Assembly: GCA_002270565.1 (NCBI GenBank) | Contig: NQMI01000062.1 | Location: 62,001-126,000, forward strand | Origin: Stenocarpella maydis | Taxonomy: Eukaryota; Ascomycota; Sordariomycetes; Diaporthales; Diaporthaceae | Length of the DNA stretch: 64,000 nucleotides | Reading direction: 5' to 3' | In this document: piece by piece, positions 1-10,298 of the stretch | Position numbering within the stretch: position 1 is the stretch's first letter | Layout: every line of letters starts with the position of its first letter | Position numbers and translations under genes: made by a program | Notes under the pieces: generated by a model | The model's input: only the letters and a program-made list of their open reading frames with translations | Told to the model about the DNA's origin: nothing | Database searches by the model: none

Positions 1-1497
1 ACCTTTTAACCACCTACCTCCTATGAGAACGTTAACATCTGCTATCCGCCGTCTGCTTCCGTATTCTGCTAGGGCACTCCCTCTAATAATAATGTAGTTA
101 ATACCTCTTAGGTAATTGTTAATTGCGTTTAAAAACTTGTGTCTAGTTGACTGGCTTATGGTAACCTTGACGCTGGAGCCCTGTGTAGCAGCTGTCCTGG
201 CCCCGGCATGGCATGGACCCAACCTCCCTAGGGATGGTTCTGCAATAGTATTGAGTTCAGTAGTTAGGGCCGTGCATTTGCGTGAGGTTTGCTAGAGGAG
301 CACCCTATAATGATATATACTAGTATAACAAAAGCTGAGTTAAGGTAGATAAATGGGGGCAAAAAATATAAATAGAAATACTTAGCTTTATAGATTATCT
401 TGACTTAAGCGGCCTATATACTTCTACTTATATTTTAAGGACTAGCTTAAAATAGATGGATCTTATGTGCAAAATATGGGCCCCATTTGCGGCACAGTAA
501 GTATATAGTATTCTATTAGTATTACATGCCTACTAAATGGGCTGCTATGGCTACAGCCTACTACTCTAAATGAACTGCGCCCCTATAAGATAGCCAATAA
601 TTGCATCAGATACATTGCTACTACTGTATATATTATCTTTAAGTAGTTAGCGGGAGACTGATGTCATATGGAGGATTCTTTAAAATGGCCCTTAACCAGG
701 TTAGAGGCGTAGTTTTTAAATTTAGGGGTCCAATAGGCCGCTAAACGCTGCTAATAGGCGCTGCTGCTAATTCTCCAAGCAGCTGATAACGCTACTAATA
801 AGGAATTTTGCCGCCCTTTGCTTGGTCTGAAGTGTAGCTTGGACCTTAAGCTTATTACTCTCTTAGCGTTCAGTTTATAGCTTAGCATCTAATGTTATTA
901 TTTATAGTGAGTTGCTAAGTATTAACTACTAGTCGCTAGAAACAACTATCTATATCCAATTGTTATTTAATTTAGATAAAATACAGCTAAATACTTGTGT
1001 GGATAAAAGGCTGCTAGCTGAGTATTAAGGCGGAGTGAAGTAAAGAGCTGCACCTAGCTGAATGATATAAGCCTTGCAATATCCTAAAGCAGTATGGTAT
1101 AGCCTATATGGTGTGGTTTAAGGATGCCCTGGCTTATTATGGGAGCGATACTGTGGTCTTTGAGTTATACCTCCTTGTGCAGGATGTGCTAGAGGCAATG
1201 AGGATCCTTACACGGGCCGGATATAGGAAGTTAATAACCGACCCTAAAGCTACCAAACCAATATATAATAACCGCGCTTGTTGGGGTAGGGTTAAACTAG
1301 CAATAGCATCCGGGAGTCCCGGCAATAAGGTTGTCCTAATCTTAGCCTATAACTGGGAATATAATATTACCTAGCAGCTTACCCCTTGCGGTCCTTATTC
1401 TCTGCCGCTACCCCTCCTTAATAAGTTTATTGACTCGCTCATATCCTGCTAGCTCGGTTTATCGGAATCAGAGTATACGGCCAGACTCCTCTAGTTA
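1..1497. other. AT-rich degenerate region, no confident gene
   Basis: Mostly AT-rich sequence dense in TA dinucleotides, with a short GC-normal patch near 170-300. One ATG-less or short frame of 88 codons lies at 1108-1374 on the plus strand. Its codons are rich in TTA, CTA and ATA and it matches nothing I recognise. The texture resembles the RIP-mutated repeats further along, so this is probably an old transposon remnant, but no diagnostic motif was found. Confidence 0.4.
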
Positions 1498-1878
1498 ATG
1501 TCCCTCAGAACCCTCATCTATTATGCCTATAACCTCCCAGGCCCTAAGGGCAGCGCCGTGTGTACCGTCAACTTTACCCTGCGGCTAATGCCTAAGCACT
1601 GGGAGCTGCACTACAACCTCATTGGCTGCTACCCACAAAAGGCCGGGATCTCGACCTACTGGAAGTATGAGTACCACGTGATGCGGTGCAGGGAGATCAA
1701 GGAGGGGAGGTTTGTAACGCGCCCGTACCCCACCACTAATGTGCCTATCTCGCTGGCCGAATATCCGCACCTGACCGGCTTGGATGCGTGCTACAGGCTG
1801 AAGAATAAGAGCGCCAGGCGTCAGGTGGGTGCGAAATGTGCTGCTAAGATTGGCGAGGGGCCGACTGACATTTATTAG
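1498..1878 (+). CDS. Unidentified ORF, possibly a gene or transposon fragment
   Basis: An ATG-initiated frame of 126 codons with more balanced GC than its surroundings. It is basic in its second half and contains several Cys, Tyr and Trp residues. I recognise no domain, signal peptide or membrane segment. A different frame of similar length is open on the other strand, so coding status is uncertain. Flanks on both sides are AT-rich and no intron boundaries were evident. It could be a surviving fragment of a gene or of a transposon ORF. Confidence 0.2.
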   Translation: MSLRTLIYYAYNLPGPKGSAVCTVNFTLRLMPKHWELHYNLIGCYPQKAGISTYWKYEYHVMRCREIKEGRFVTRPYPTTNVPISLAEYPHLTGLDACYRLKNKSARRQVGAKCAAKIGEGPTDIY

Positions 1879-2433
1879 AAGCACTTGGGCAGTATAAACG
1901 AAGCAATTTGATATATTAGGCCCCGCACAAGCTTGTCGACTGCTACTATCACTACGCACCGTCAGCTAAGCCGGCTCATAATAATAGCAGTGTTTTGATA
2001 TGGGCTACTAGTTTTGTGAAACTAGAAGTCATAATCGAGGTCGTTGTCAGGGCTTCTCTACTCGCCTTTGTTCCTGCTCCGGAGACGGTGAGAAGTAGTT
2101 GCATGGAGCAGAATTCCGCTTGTCTCGGCCTCATAATTTTCCGAGTCCTCCTGGGAATGGAGCTCTACTAGGGCATTGACTGCTTTGAAGATAATATGCG
2201 CGATATAGTGTACTATTCGTAGCACAAGGTGGCTTTGGATGGCTTCTTCCAGGGCCGATCCCACAGGTTCCATGATACCCTCAGGTGGATCATTTCTAAC
2301 CTATTGTGTTTGAACTAGACTTATCGATTTTATCGTAGATAAATATAATGTTATCAGTTCCAGTTAGTTTAATATCTTAGCGTCGTTCTTTAAGCATTAA
2401 TAAATTGCACTCTTGTGCCTGGTGTTAATCATC
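1879..2433. other. Intergenic, only a weak 71-codon ORF
   Basis: Contains a minus-strand 71-codon frame at 2058-2273 (acidic centre, basic C-terminus) with no recognisable domain. Otherwise nothing is supported. It forms the 3' flank of the short-chain dehydrogenase gene. Confidence 0.35.
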
Positions 2434-3455
2434 CTAGTCCATGGTGGCAAATCCCTTGTTCCTTTCCTCGTACACAGACGTCCATGCCTCAGCGGTTTCA
2501 GGGTCCATGCCCGAGTCACCGTCCCACTTCGGTTCTTCTCTGTAGATAAGGTCCTGCAGATTTGCTTCCACAACAGCGCCGTTGGGGCCTGAACTAGCCC
2601 ATTTCTCCCTTCCACCCGTGGCCAGCCTGTCAAATTCGCCAAGCTCGTCGAAGGCCCGCATCATCGTCGCCATGGGCGTGATCATCGACTCAGGGAACGC
2701 CTCCATCAGCCCGGGCGGCGCGAGCCCCGTCGCCACGAGGGCAGGGCAGACGCAGTTGACCCGTATCCCCACCCGCGCGGCCGCAGGGGCCACGGCCCGC
2801 GTGAGACCCACAAGGCCGTATTTGGAAGAGCTGTATTGCGGGTTCGGCTGGTGAACGCGGAGCCCGGCGACCGAGGACGTGATGACGACCTTGCCGCCCC
2901 TGCCGCGGGGCTGCTGCTGCGCTGCCCCCGCCTCCCCTGCAGGGCTGTCGTCTGCCAGGCTCATGTAGTGCGCCGCGAGCTTCAGGCCGTAGTACGGACC
3001 ATAGAGGTTTACGGCAAAGGTCAGCATGTTTGGCCGCCGTGGCGGGCGCGCTGCGTCCCCTGAGATGCTCGCGAAGATGGCATCCCGGTCGTCGATGCCC
3101 GCGTTCAGCGCGACGAAGTCCACTACTTTGAGTTAGTCATCTGCCACAGAGCCCGGAGTAATGAATTTTGGATGGCCCTAGTAGAAGACGGATGGGCCAC
3201 CGTAGCATGGGGTGCCTTAGACATACGGCGGGAGAAGCGCGCATAGGCGGTTTGGAAGGCGGAAGCGAGCTGGTCCCAGTCTGAGACATCTGTCTGCAGG
3301 AATGTGGTGGACTCGGCCGGGGTTGGGGAGATTGGGGCTTGGATGTCCAGGACGAAGATGTGCCAATTCTTCGAGGCTAGGTGATTGGTTAAGGCCAGGC
3401 CGATGCCTGAAGACCCTCCTGTCACCACGGCCACGCCGACTGGATCAGATGACAT
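2434..3455 (-). CDS. Short-chain dehydrogenase/reductase (SDR), two exons
   Basis: Predicted NAD(P)-dependent oxidoreductase of the classical SDR family, probably cytosolic; the substrate cannot be read from sequence. Exon 1 is 3455-3227. An intron of 101 bp (donor GTATGT at 3226, CTAAC branch-like site, acceptor AG at 3127-3126) joins in frame to exon 2, 3125-2434, giving about 306 residues. The Rossmann nucleotide-binding motif TGGSSGIG is at residues 12-19. LNAG at about 83-86 replaces the usual NNAG. The active-site Asn is near 116, the Ser pair near 160-161, and Tyr and Lys of YSSSK are at about 174 and 178. A Pro/Gly/Gln-rich insert (about residues 135-153) precedes the catalytic Ser strand and is longer than usual. 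The start is the first ATG directly before the first beta strand. Both exons are GC-rich, unlike the flanks, and no frame damage is seen. It resembles fungal SDRs annotated as 15-hydroxyprostaglandin-dehydrogenase-like, but that substrate name should not be trusted. Confidence 0.88.
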
Positions 3456-3793
3456 CGTAGCCGTGACGTATAGAATTAAGGTAAAAGCAATTGGTTTTGT
3501 AGATACCTGGGAATGATGAGAACGGGATACGTGCGGTAATGTTAGAATACTTGTTAGTTCATCCTGCGTTTGGGGATTAAGGAGGGGAAAAGGACATCAT
3601 CGGCAATTCATTAGGAACCGAAGGGGTTATTAAGTTTGTACTTCTCACTAGATACAAACCCTCCCCAACTTTTCTTCTACTACTTAGTAATTAATCCCTA
3701 ACTTTTATATTATTCTACCTACCATAATAATGTTACTGATTCTTATATCATAAAACTCTTTATTATCTTTTTAGCCTTAATTATTAAATTAAG
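3456..3793. other. Promoter-side flank of the SDR gene grading into AT-rich repeat
   Basis: Upstream region of the SDR gene. It becomes strongly AT-rich beyond about 3640, marking the edge of the RIP-affected transposon block. No other feature is visible. Confidence 0.4.
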
Positions 3794-4246
3794 TATTATG
3801 AACTAACACGATAGTAACCCAGGATCCAGGATAGCCAGCACCAACTGCTATGATGCAACCCTGCAGGCATAAGATAACGGGATGCGCTAGAATAGGGTTA
3901 GAGTTAAGGACCTACCTTAATCAATGGAATCGCCATTAATTCCATTGATTAATACTCTATTGATAGAATTATTATTAACTTTATTGATTATAAATAAAGA
4001 GTTAGAATATATATATGAATATAGTTATTACTATAGTAGATAGCTTTTACAGTATAGACTCTTTAGTTGTTAATCTAAGTATTTAGTTTTATTAACTAGA
4101 TAGCCTTATAGCTTCTAATTATACCTTCTTTATAAATAGTATTTTTATATATTATAACTTAAGTATATGCTGCCTTTGTGCCGCTCTGTTAATATAAACC
4201 CTGTAGGTTACCTACTGAACCTTATAAAGGTTTAGTATGATTATAA
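3794..4246 (+). repeat. Ty3/gypsy LTR (subfamily B), RIP-mutated
   Basis: Begins with a TATTATGAAC end that looks like a RIP-altered TGTTATGAAC. It is followed by sequence closely matching 7030-7466 and parts of the LTRs at 6569, 21305, 23646 and 45062. Shared landmarks are the stretch around the words for TAGATAGC and GACTCTTTAG, and an AACCCT(G/A)TAGGTTACC block near the end. It is followed at once by leader and gag-start sequence repeated at 7470-7560. End coordinates are approximate to a few bases. Confidence 0.6.
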
Positions 4247-5859
4247 TATTTTGATAACTCTTATTTAGAATGGCTATATATATAACTGATTGAGTGATAT
4301 GAAGATATAATGTTGACTACCTCCTCTAATAACGGATAGGTCTAGGTNGGCCGTATAGTCATCCATTAGCCTGGACTTCATTATTAAGCTACCCCTCTTA
4401 TGAGAACCCTTAACTGGAGTACTATATAATAGTATTCTGATAGTAGTTTATAGACTAAGCAAATATATATACTTTATATTATATAAGGAAGCTAGCACTA
4501 TAGAAGAACTTGCATATACATTCTTATAAATTGTTATAAGTAACTACAGAATACTATATGAAATTATCTTAAATAGAGATAAGCTCTTTATATTAAACTT
4601 TTAGAAGTTACTAATAAAGCAACTTAGAGTAAGGCATAAGCTCTTAATAATAGTATATCTATAAATAGATAAACAAATAGAATAAATCAACTAGATTATA
4701 GAATAATATCTCTAATATTATATTAACTAATTACAGGATAATTAGGTTAAACTGCTACTATTAGCACAATTTGCCTATAATAGCACAACTACCAGCACAA
4801 CTAAGCAGTTACCTTTCTTTACACTCTACGGATATAAACCTTAGGCATACTATAAATTACTACTAGATAACACCCCAGCGAAATCAGCATAATAAAAAGC
4901 AATATAAATTAGATAAATCTAGAAGGATATTTAAGTAGAATTTTCTTTTATATAAGAATGAATATTAAAGTATGTAAATTAAAAAAGAATTAAGGGATTA
5001 ATTCTTAAGGGGGGAGATAAGGTCTACCTCCTTTATTAAAATATTAAAACCAAGCAACCTAATAAAAAGCTTAACTATAAGAAAATCAGCCCCTTTAAAA
5101 TTTTAAGAAAACTTTTAGATACTAACTATAAACTCTCATTACCTAAAGAAATAAAACAATACCCAGTCTTTTATATCTCACTCTTAGAACCAGCATATAA
5201 AAATATAAAACTTGAAATATAGATTAAAACTCTTAATAAATATAATAAGGAATATAAAGTAGAAAACATTATGGACTTAAGATAGTACCAAGGGATAATA
5301 GAGTACCTTATTAAGTGGAAAGGCTATAACTCCAGCGAGAATACATAAGAACCAGCCTAAAACTTAACCTACCATTATAATAAACTCAAAAAGTACCATA
5401 TGCAGACCACTATAGAATAATTCTAGAAACTAGGAACGCGGCCTAAAAACCTTATATATAATGAGCCATAACGAACTCACATTATAATGAAACTATATAA
5501 TAAACCCTAGACTTTACAGCTAAAATAGGGAAAATAACTAGCAAGAGACTAATTATAATAGAAATAACTAGAAGCTAGCAACTAGTTAACCCCTTAGAAA
5601 AACATACTAATACCAGTCACCCTATCTAACTAATAACCTAAATACTAGTCACACCCAAAACCTATCTAAATAAATACCAGTATCCACACCCCGCACCCCA
5701 GTGAATACTAATCACAGAAAAATAAGACCAGAACGACACAATATAACCAGTAAACTAAGAACGGCCAGGAGCCAGGACCAGTCAAACAACGGTTAAACAA
5801 GTTCCATTCCCAGTAATAAGAATCAGGCACTAAGACAAGCCACCTATAGGCACATTTCC

Positions 5860-6485
5860 TTTACTACCCTTATTACTAGTACCCACAAATTTAGACCAAC
5901 TAGTACTATTATCTATTAAGGAACTCCAATTAAAAACTCCTACTTTACCCTTAGAATGCAGCCACGCCTCCTGTGCTACCATCTCATTAGCCTCCTCGGT
6001 GGAACTTTAGTGAACTATCTTAGCAGACTGATTAGTAATCCACCTCTACTTAGCATCAGCTTCCTCCTTTTCCATACAATCCAACTTATCTAAATTCAAC
6101 AAACCCTAATGGATAGCCTGAAATATCCGCTTATATTATATATGCTTTTGCTTGCGCAAACAAAGGAGCTTCTCCTCTAACTCTTCAATCTCATCCTCTA
6201 GTTTTTAGTGCTAAGCTGAGATATATAAAAGGTCCTTAGAGTTATTCAGTTTTAGGACATCGCACTTTAACCGCTACTACTAAATGCACTCAATATAACA
6301 ACTAGAGGCCTTCTCTAAGACCTTGCAACTCTCAATGCTCTGCACCTTGTAAGAAGAATAAGGTTGTATAGTAATAGCATTCTGCAGAATAGTAAATAAT
6401 AAGGAATTATGTTGCTTAACCTTCCTAAAACAATGAGATGATTTAGAAACCTAGGAATCCTTAACTCCAAATAATATAACGGATT
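5860..6485 (-). pseudogene. RIP-damaged antisense coiled-coil ORF inside the Ty3/gypsy element
   Basis: On the strand opposite to pol, one frame runs about 200 codons interrupted only by TAG/TAA codons, with no frameshift. Around 6115-6200 it reads LEDEIEELEEKLLCLRKQ, then, after one stop, a stretch ending NLDKLDCMEKEEADAK. This is a Leu/Glu/Lys-rich coiled coil with a basic RKQK patch. The stops fall where Gln or Trp codons would give TAG/TAA after RIP, so the ancestor was probably a single antisense ORF between chromodomain and 3' LTR. I do not know its function. Similar coiled-coil accessory ORFs exist in other fungal gypsy elements as far as I recall, but I cannot verify this. Confidence 0.5.
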
Positions 6486-6545
6486 GGAAAGGTATAAACG
6501 GAAATACTAATAAATGAAAATAACTTACAAAACACTTTTGAGGAC

Positions 6546-6568
6546 AAAAGAAGCAAGGAGGGAGATAG
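6546..6568 (+). promoter_or_regulatory. Polypurine tract before 3' LTR
   Basis: A purine-rich run ending GGAGGGAGATAG directly abuts the TGTTA start of the LTR at 6569. In LTR retrotransposons this position primes plus-strand DNA synthesis. It fixes the LTR at 6569 as a 3' LTR in plus orientation. Confidence 0.6.
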
Positions 6569-7029
6569 TGTTATAAGCCAACACACATTAGCGGCTAACT
6601 ACTATAGAAGATAACCCCGTAGGACGGGAAACAGCTCCCGAAAAGGTTGTCCCGCCTGATCCAATCAGTAACGCCACCTTATTAGGGTTAGGGTCTAGCT
6701 CGCAACGCTTGATTGCAAGCCATACAAGCCCGCTCAAAGGATAAAGTATCAAGCCTCATGTAATAGCTTGATAGCTCGGTATATAAGCCTATAAGCTACT
6801 AAAGAGTCAGAATATATATATAGATATAGTCATTACCATAATAGATAGTTTTTATAGAATAGACTCTTCAGTCATTAATCTAAGTATTTAATTCCAACAT
6901 TAGATAGCCTTACAGCTAGTAATCATTATTAGCTAATAATATTGCTCAATAACCGCCTAACAATATATTCCGAATATAAACCCTTGATCTTTCAGGTTTA
7001 ATGTACTCGGGAACCCTTTGATCATTACA
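6569..7029 (+). repeat. Ty3/gypsy 3' LTR (subfamily A)
   Basis: Begins TGTTATAAGCC and ends TGATCATTACA, giving TGT...ACA inverted ends over 461 bp. It matches, in parts, the LTRs at 21305-21748 and 23646-24090 (minus) and 45062-45508 (plus), including the AGGGTTAGGGT word and the TAGATAGTT/GACTCTTCAG block. It is directly followed by a second LTR fragment at 7030. Confidence 0.75.
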
Positions 7030-7466
7030 CCAGGACCCAGGGTAGTCAAGACCAACTGCCACAACGCAACCCCGCAGGTACAAGATAACGGGATATGCCA
7101 GGCCAGGGTTAGGGTCCAGGACCCATCAGCAACCTGAATACATTAACTATATCCATAGTCTACATATTCCACTATAGTAACTATAGACATAGGTAATATA
7201 GTTACGTAAAGAGTTAGAATATATATACAGATATGATTATTACTATAGTAGATAGCTCTTATAGAATAGACTCTTTAGTTATCAATCTAAATATTTAGTT
7301 CTACTAACTAAATAGCCTTACAGCTTCTAATCATACCCTCTTTATAAATAGTATCTTTATATACTGTAACTTAGTTATATGCTACCTCTATGCTGCTCTA
7401 CTAATATAAACCCTATAGGTTACCTACTAAACCTTATAAAGATTTAGTATAATTATTACATTTTAA
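7030..7466 (+). repeat. Ty3/gypsy LTR fragment (subfamily B)
   Basis: Closely similar to 3810-4246, but its 5' end is cut by the LTR ending at 7029. This arrangement suggests that one element inserted into or recombined with the other. It is followed by the same leader that follows the LTR at 3794. Confidence 0.6.
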
Positions 7467-9615
7467 TAACTCTTATTTAAAATAACTATATATATAACTA
7501 ACTAATCAATGTAAAGATATAATATTAACTACCTCCTCTAATAATAGATAGGCCTAGATCATAAATGCTTAGGAAATAGCCTTATAAATTGGAGCCCTTT
7601 AATAGGAAATTAATTATTTCTATATAATTTAGCAAGCTAAGGCTTATAAAATAAACAAGCCCAGCCCCTATAAGGAAGATGAGAAAGCTCTCTAGAAATT
7701 CCTTACTTAATACTATACTTACTTTAAGTATTATAAACTTTAGTTTAAAACTAATTATAATAAAATCATTTTTACTAGATATCAGCTTAAGGAAAACGCC
7801 CTTACTTAGTTTAAACCTATTCTTAGGGACTACTTAGAGAATAATAAAAAGGATTGAAATAATAATATTAAAGCCATTTTTAAGAAATATAATAACTTTA
7901 AATAAGCCTTAAAAGATACTTTTAGCAACCTAAATAAGGAATAAACTACAAAGTAATAGCTTATATAACTCAGATAGTAAGGCTTAGCTTCTAAATATAC
8001 TACCTACTTTAAGAAACTTACCACTTATATTACTTAGAGTAATAAAGCACTTATAAGCTAGTTCTATAAACACTTAAAAGATATAAAAGATAAGCTCTCT
8101 AAAGTAAATAAGCCTAAGGAACTTATAAAATATATTGCTATAGCTATATATATTAATAATTACTTATTTAAATATTAATAAGAGTAATATTATGAGAATC
8201 CTAAAAACTAATAGAAGCCCTAATATTAATTTAATAATAGAAAGAAGTATTATTATAAAGGTAACTTCTATAGTAATTAGTAATAATAATAAGGAACTGC
8301 TTATAATACCTATTCCAGACCTATAGAACTTGATATAGCATAATAACGCCCTAATAATAGCTAGAAGTATTATAATTATAGAAGGCTAGGATATTTTTCT
8401 AAAGAATACTATTAATTTAGAAAATAACTATAGAAATCTATTTCAAAAGGATAATAATAGGTTGATATAATTATATATTATAAATGGCCTAAATCATATA
8501 GCTATTTATTTGATAACGAATGCTTAATATATTTGTATGGTAAGACCCCTTGTATTTATTAATCTAACCTTTGTATGGAATGTTTAACCCACCCTAATAA
8601 GAGTGAACTTAAGGATCTAGATAATTTATTAATTATTCCTAAGAAAGTAGTTGAGGCTGGCCCTAAGTATGGAGCTCTTAACTAGACCTCTTGCTTTAAT
8701 AATTAGTACTTGTTATATTTTTTAGAGAAAGAAGCCTCTGGATGGTTCCCTAAATAACCTTAATAAGAAAGATAGTTATTAATAGGAAGATAAAGACTAT
8801 TATATAGAATAGTAATGAATAATAGTAATTTAGATTGCTTAAGCGCTAGAAATGATGGCTAAAGAAATAATAAAGACTCTATATAAGATAATGGTAAATA
8901 CGGAAATCCTAATGAAAATCCTAAGAAATACTTAGGAAAGTGCTAATCTATTGCGTTTAGTACTAGTATAACTAGGATTGCTGTTGTAGGAGTACCCTAA
9001 GTACAGGCTGTAAAAGAACTACAGCAGTCTTTTATTAGAGAAATTGGAGATGAGGCCTGTCTCTGGCTATAGTACTCCAAGTATATAGAGATCTTATAGA
9101 TCTTATGCGTTTAGTATGCTTGCTATATTTACTTTTAGGAGAAAGCTAGTTAATCTTTCTTTTTTAAAAGGTTCTACTTAGGATCTATTATAAGAACTTA
9201 GAAGAATTTGAAAATTAGGTATTAAAAGATTGCGAGTTATAATAAAACTAAGGTTTATATAATTATTAACCTTAATAGGGAGCTACTACTTGGATGCCTA
9301 TAAGGACTTAATAGAGTATAGGTATATAAGTTGACTCAATACCCTATCTACCTAAATGAGAAACTCCTCTAGTATAAAGAAATAGAATAATGATATAATT
9401 GGAAATAGTAATATTTAGTATATAAATAATGAAAATGGGCAAAAAGTAATAATTGCTTATAGAGGGATAATAGTTAATTATAAAATATTAGTTCCTATAT
9501 ATGATTTATAGAAGTTATATATATATTATTTTTAAAGTAAGTATTTATAAAAAAATATATAGTATATTATTAGATAGTAATACTTAGCGTAACTTTATAT
9601 TATTAAGTATTATTA
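7467..9615 (+). mobile_element. Ty3/gypsy gag and protease region, RIP-mutated
   Basis: A leader and long gag-like frame full of TAA/TAG codons occupies about 7560-8470. At 8365-8412 a retroviral-type zinc knuckle is readable as KYYNYRRLGYFSKEY; its cysteines and histidine have become tyrosines through TGY-to-TAY and CAY-to-TAY changes, exactly as RIP predicts. Near 9570-9610 the protease active-site region reads LLDSNT-stop-RNFI, where LLDSGA-x-RNFI would be expected. The interval 8560-9500 is too degraded to assign. The element is interrupted at 9616 by an assembly gap. Confidence 0.7.
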
Positions 9616-9738
9616 NNNNNNNNNNNNNNNNNNNNNNNNNNNNNNNNNNNNNNNNNNNNNNNNNNNNNNNNNNNNNNNNNNNNNNNNNNNNNNNNNNNNN
9701 NNNNNNNNNNNNNNNNNNNNNNNNNNNNNNNNNNNNNN
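9616..9738. other. Assembly gap (run of N)
   Basis: A run of 123 undetermined bases within the retrotransposon nest. Its left side is Ty3 protease sequence and its right side is an unrelated LTR in minus orientation, so it probably hides a transposon junction. Confidence 0.98.
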
Positions 9739-10298
9739 TCTGATGAATTTGTGCTATAGAATAGCATTCAGTTCAGCGTGTGTGTGTTTCGGCAGGGTCG
9801 CAGTATGGTGCTCTGAGGCGAATTGGGACGATTGACAATGGTCTGGACAACTTTGTATTGAATTAAGTTGGGCTTCTGTAAGCCCTCCTTATATACCCTC
9901 CGACGTCGTCTCACCCCTGGGCACGCTGCGGTAGGCTCTGGTGCAAATTTGCAAATGCCGGAAAATTCGCCCTTCCAACACACCATCTTTGGTTCCAAAC
10001 AACTAGCCAACTACAGCCCTAGCAATGCCCAAATTAAGTACATATAAACTTCAGAAATTAGGCTATCTAATGCACTAAGTTATATACTTTTTGGGTAAGA
10101 AATAAGGGTAATGCAGAGGTCTGAATTAAGGTGCAAATGCAGGCTAAAATAATCGACTCACGGCCACCAAACTCATGTTGCGTCACGCACGCACTGGGCG
10201 TACTTATGTAAGTCTAGGGTAACCCCTTGCTAAAAAGTCTAGGGTAACTCCTTGCACGAACTCTAGGGTAACTCCTTGCTGAGCGGTTCCGTTTAACA
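9739..10298 (-). repeat. LTR of an unidentified retrotransposon (family C), minus orientation
   Basis: Read on the minus strand it starts TGTTAAACGGAACCGCTCAG. It contains three tandem copies of a unit close to GCAAGGAGTTACCCTAGACTT and runs about 560 bp to the gap. The same sequence lies in plus orientation at 22300-22702. It is markedly less AT-rich than the gypsy elements around it, so it may have arrived later. The internal region of the parent element is not in the window, so superfamily (copia or gypsy) is unknown. An 80-codon frame inside it is not thought to be a gene. Confidence 0.6.

Larger units (their letters stand above)
4247..6568 (+). mobile_element. Ty3/gypsy retrotransposon remnant: integrase end, chromodomain, antisense ORF, PPT
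   Basis: After a short gag leader there is a single N at 4348 that joins directly into integrase, so most of gag-pol is missing at this join. From about 4369 the plus frame reads SISLDFIIKLPLL, the core of a gypsy integrase, with stops at former Trp and Glu codons. At 5304-5400 the chromodomain reads YLIKWKGYNSSENT then stop-EPA-stop-NL, where family members have Trp and Glu. Chromodomains direct integration to marked chromatin. Beyond about 5870 the opposite strand carries a separate damaged frame, listed on its own. The element ends in a polypurine tract (AAGGAGGGAGATAG) directly before the LTR at 6569. Coding capacity is dead through C-to-T/G-to-A changes. Confidence 0.8.

Noticed and set aside
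10200..10298. Three spaced 22-bp repeats as a CRISPR-like array
   Set aside because: The repeats are adjacent units inside an LTR in a eukaryotic genome; there are no unique spacers of even length.
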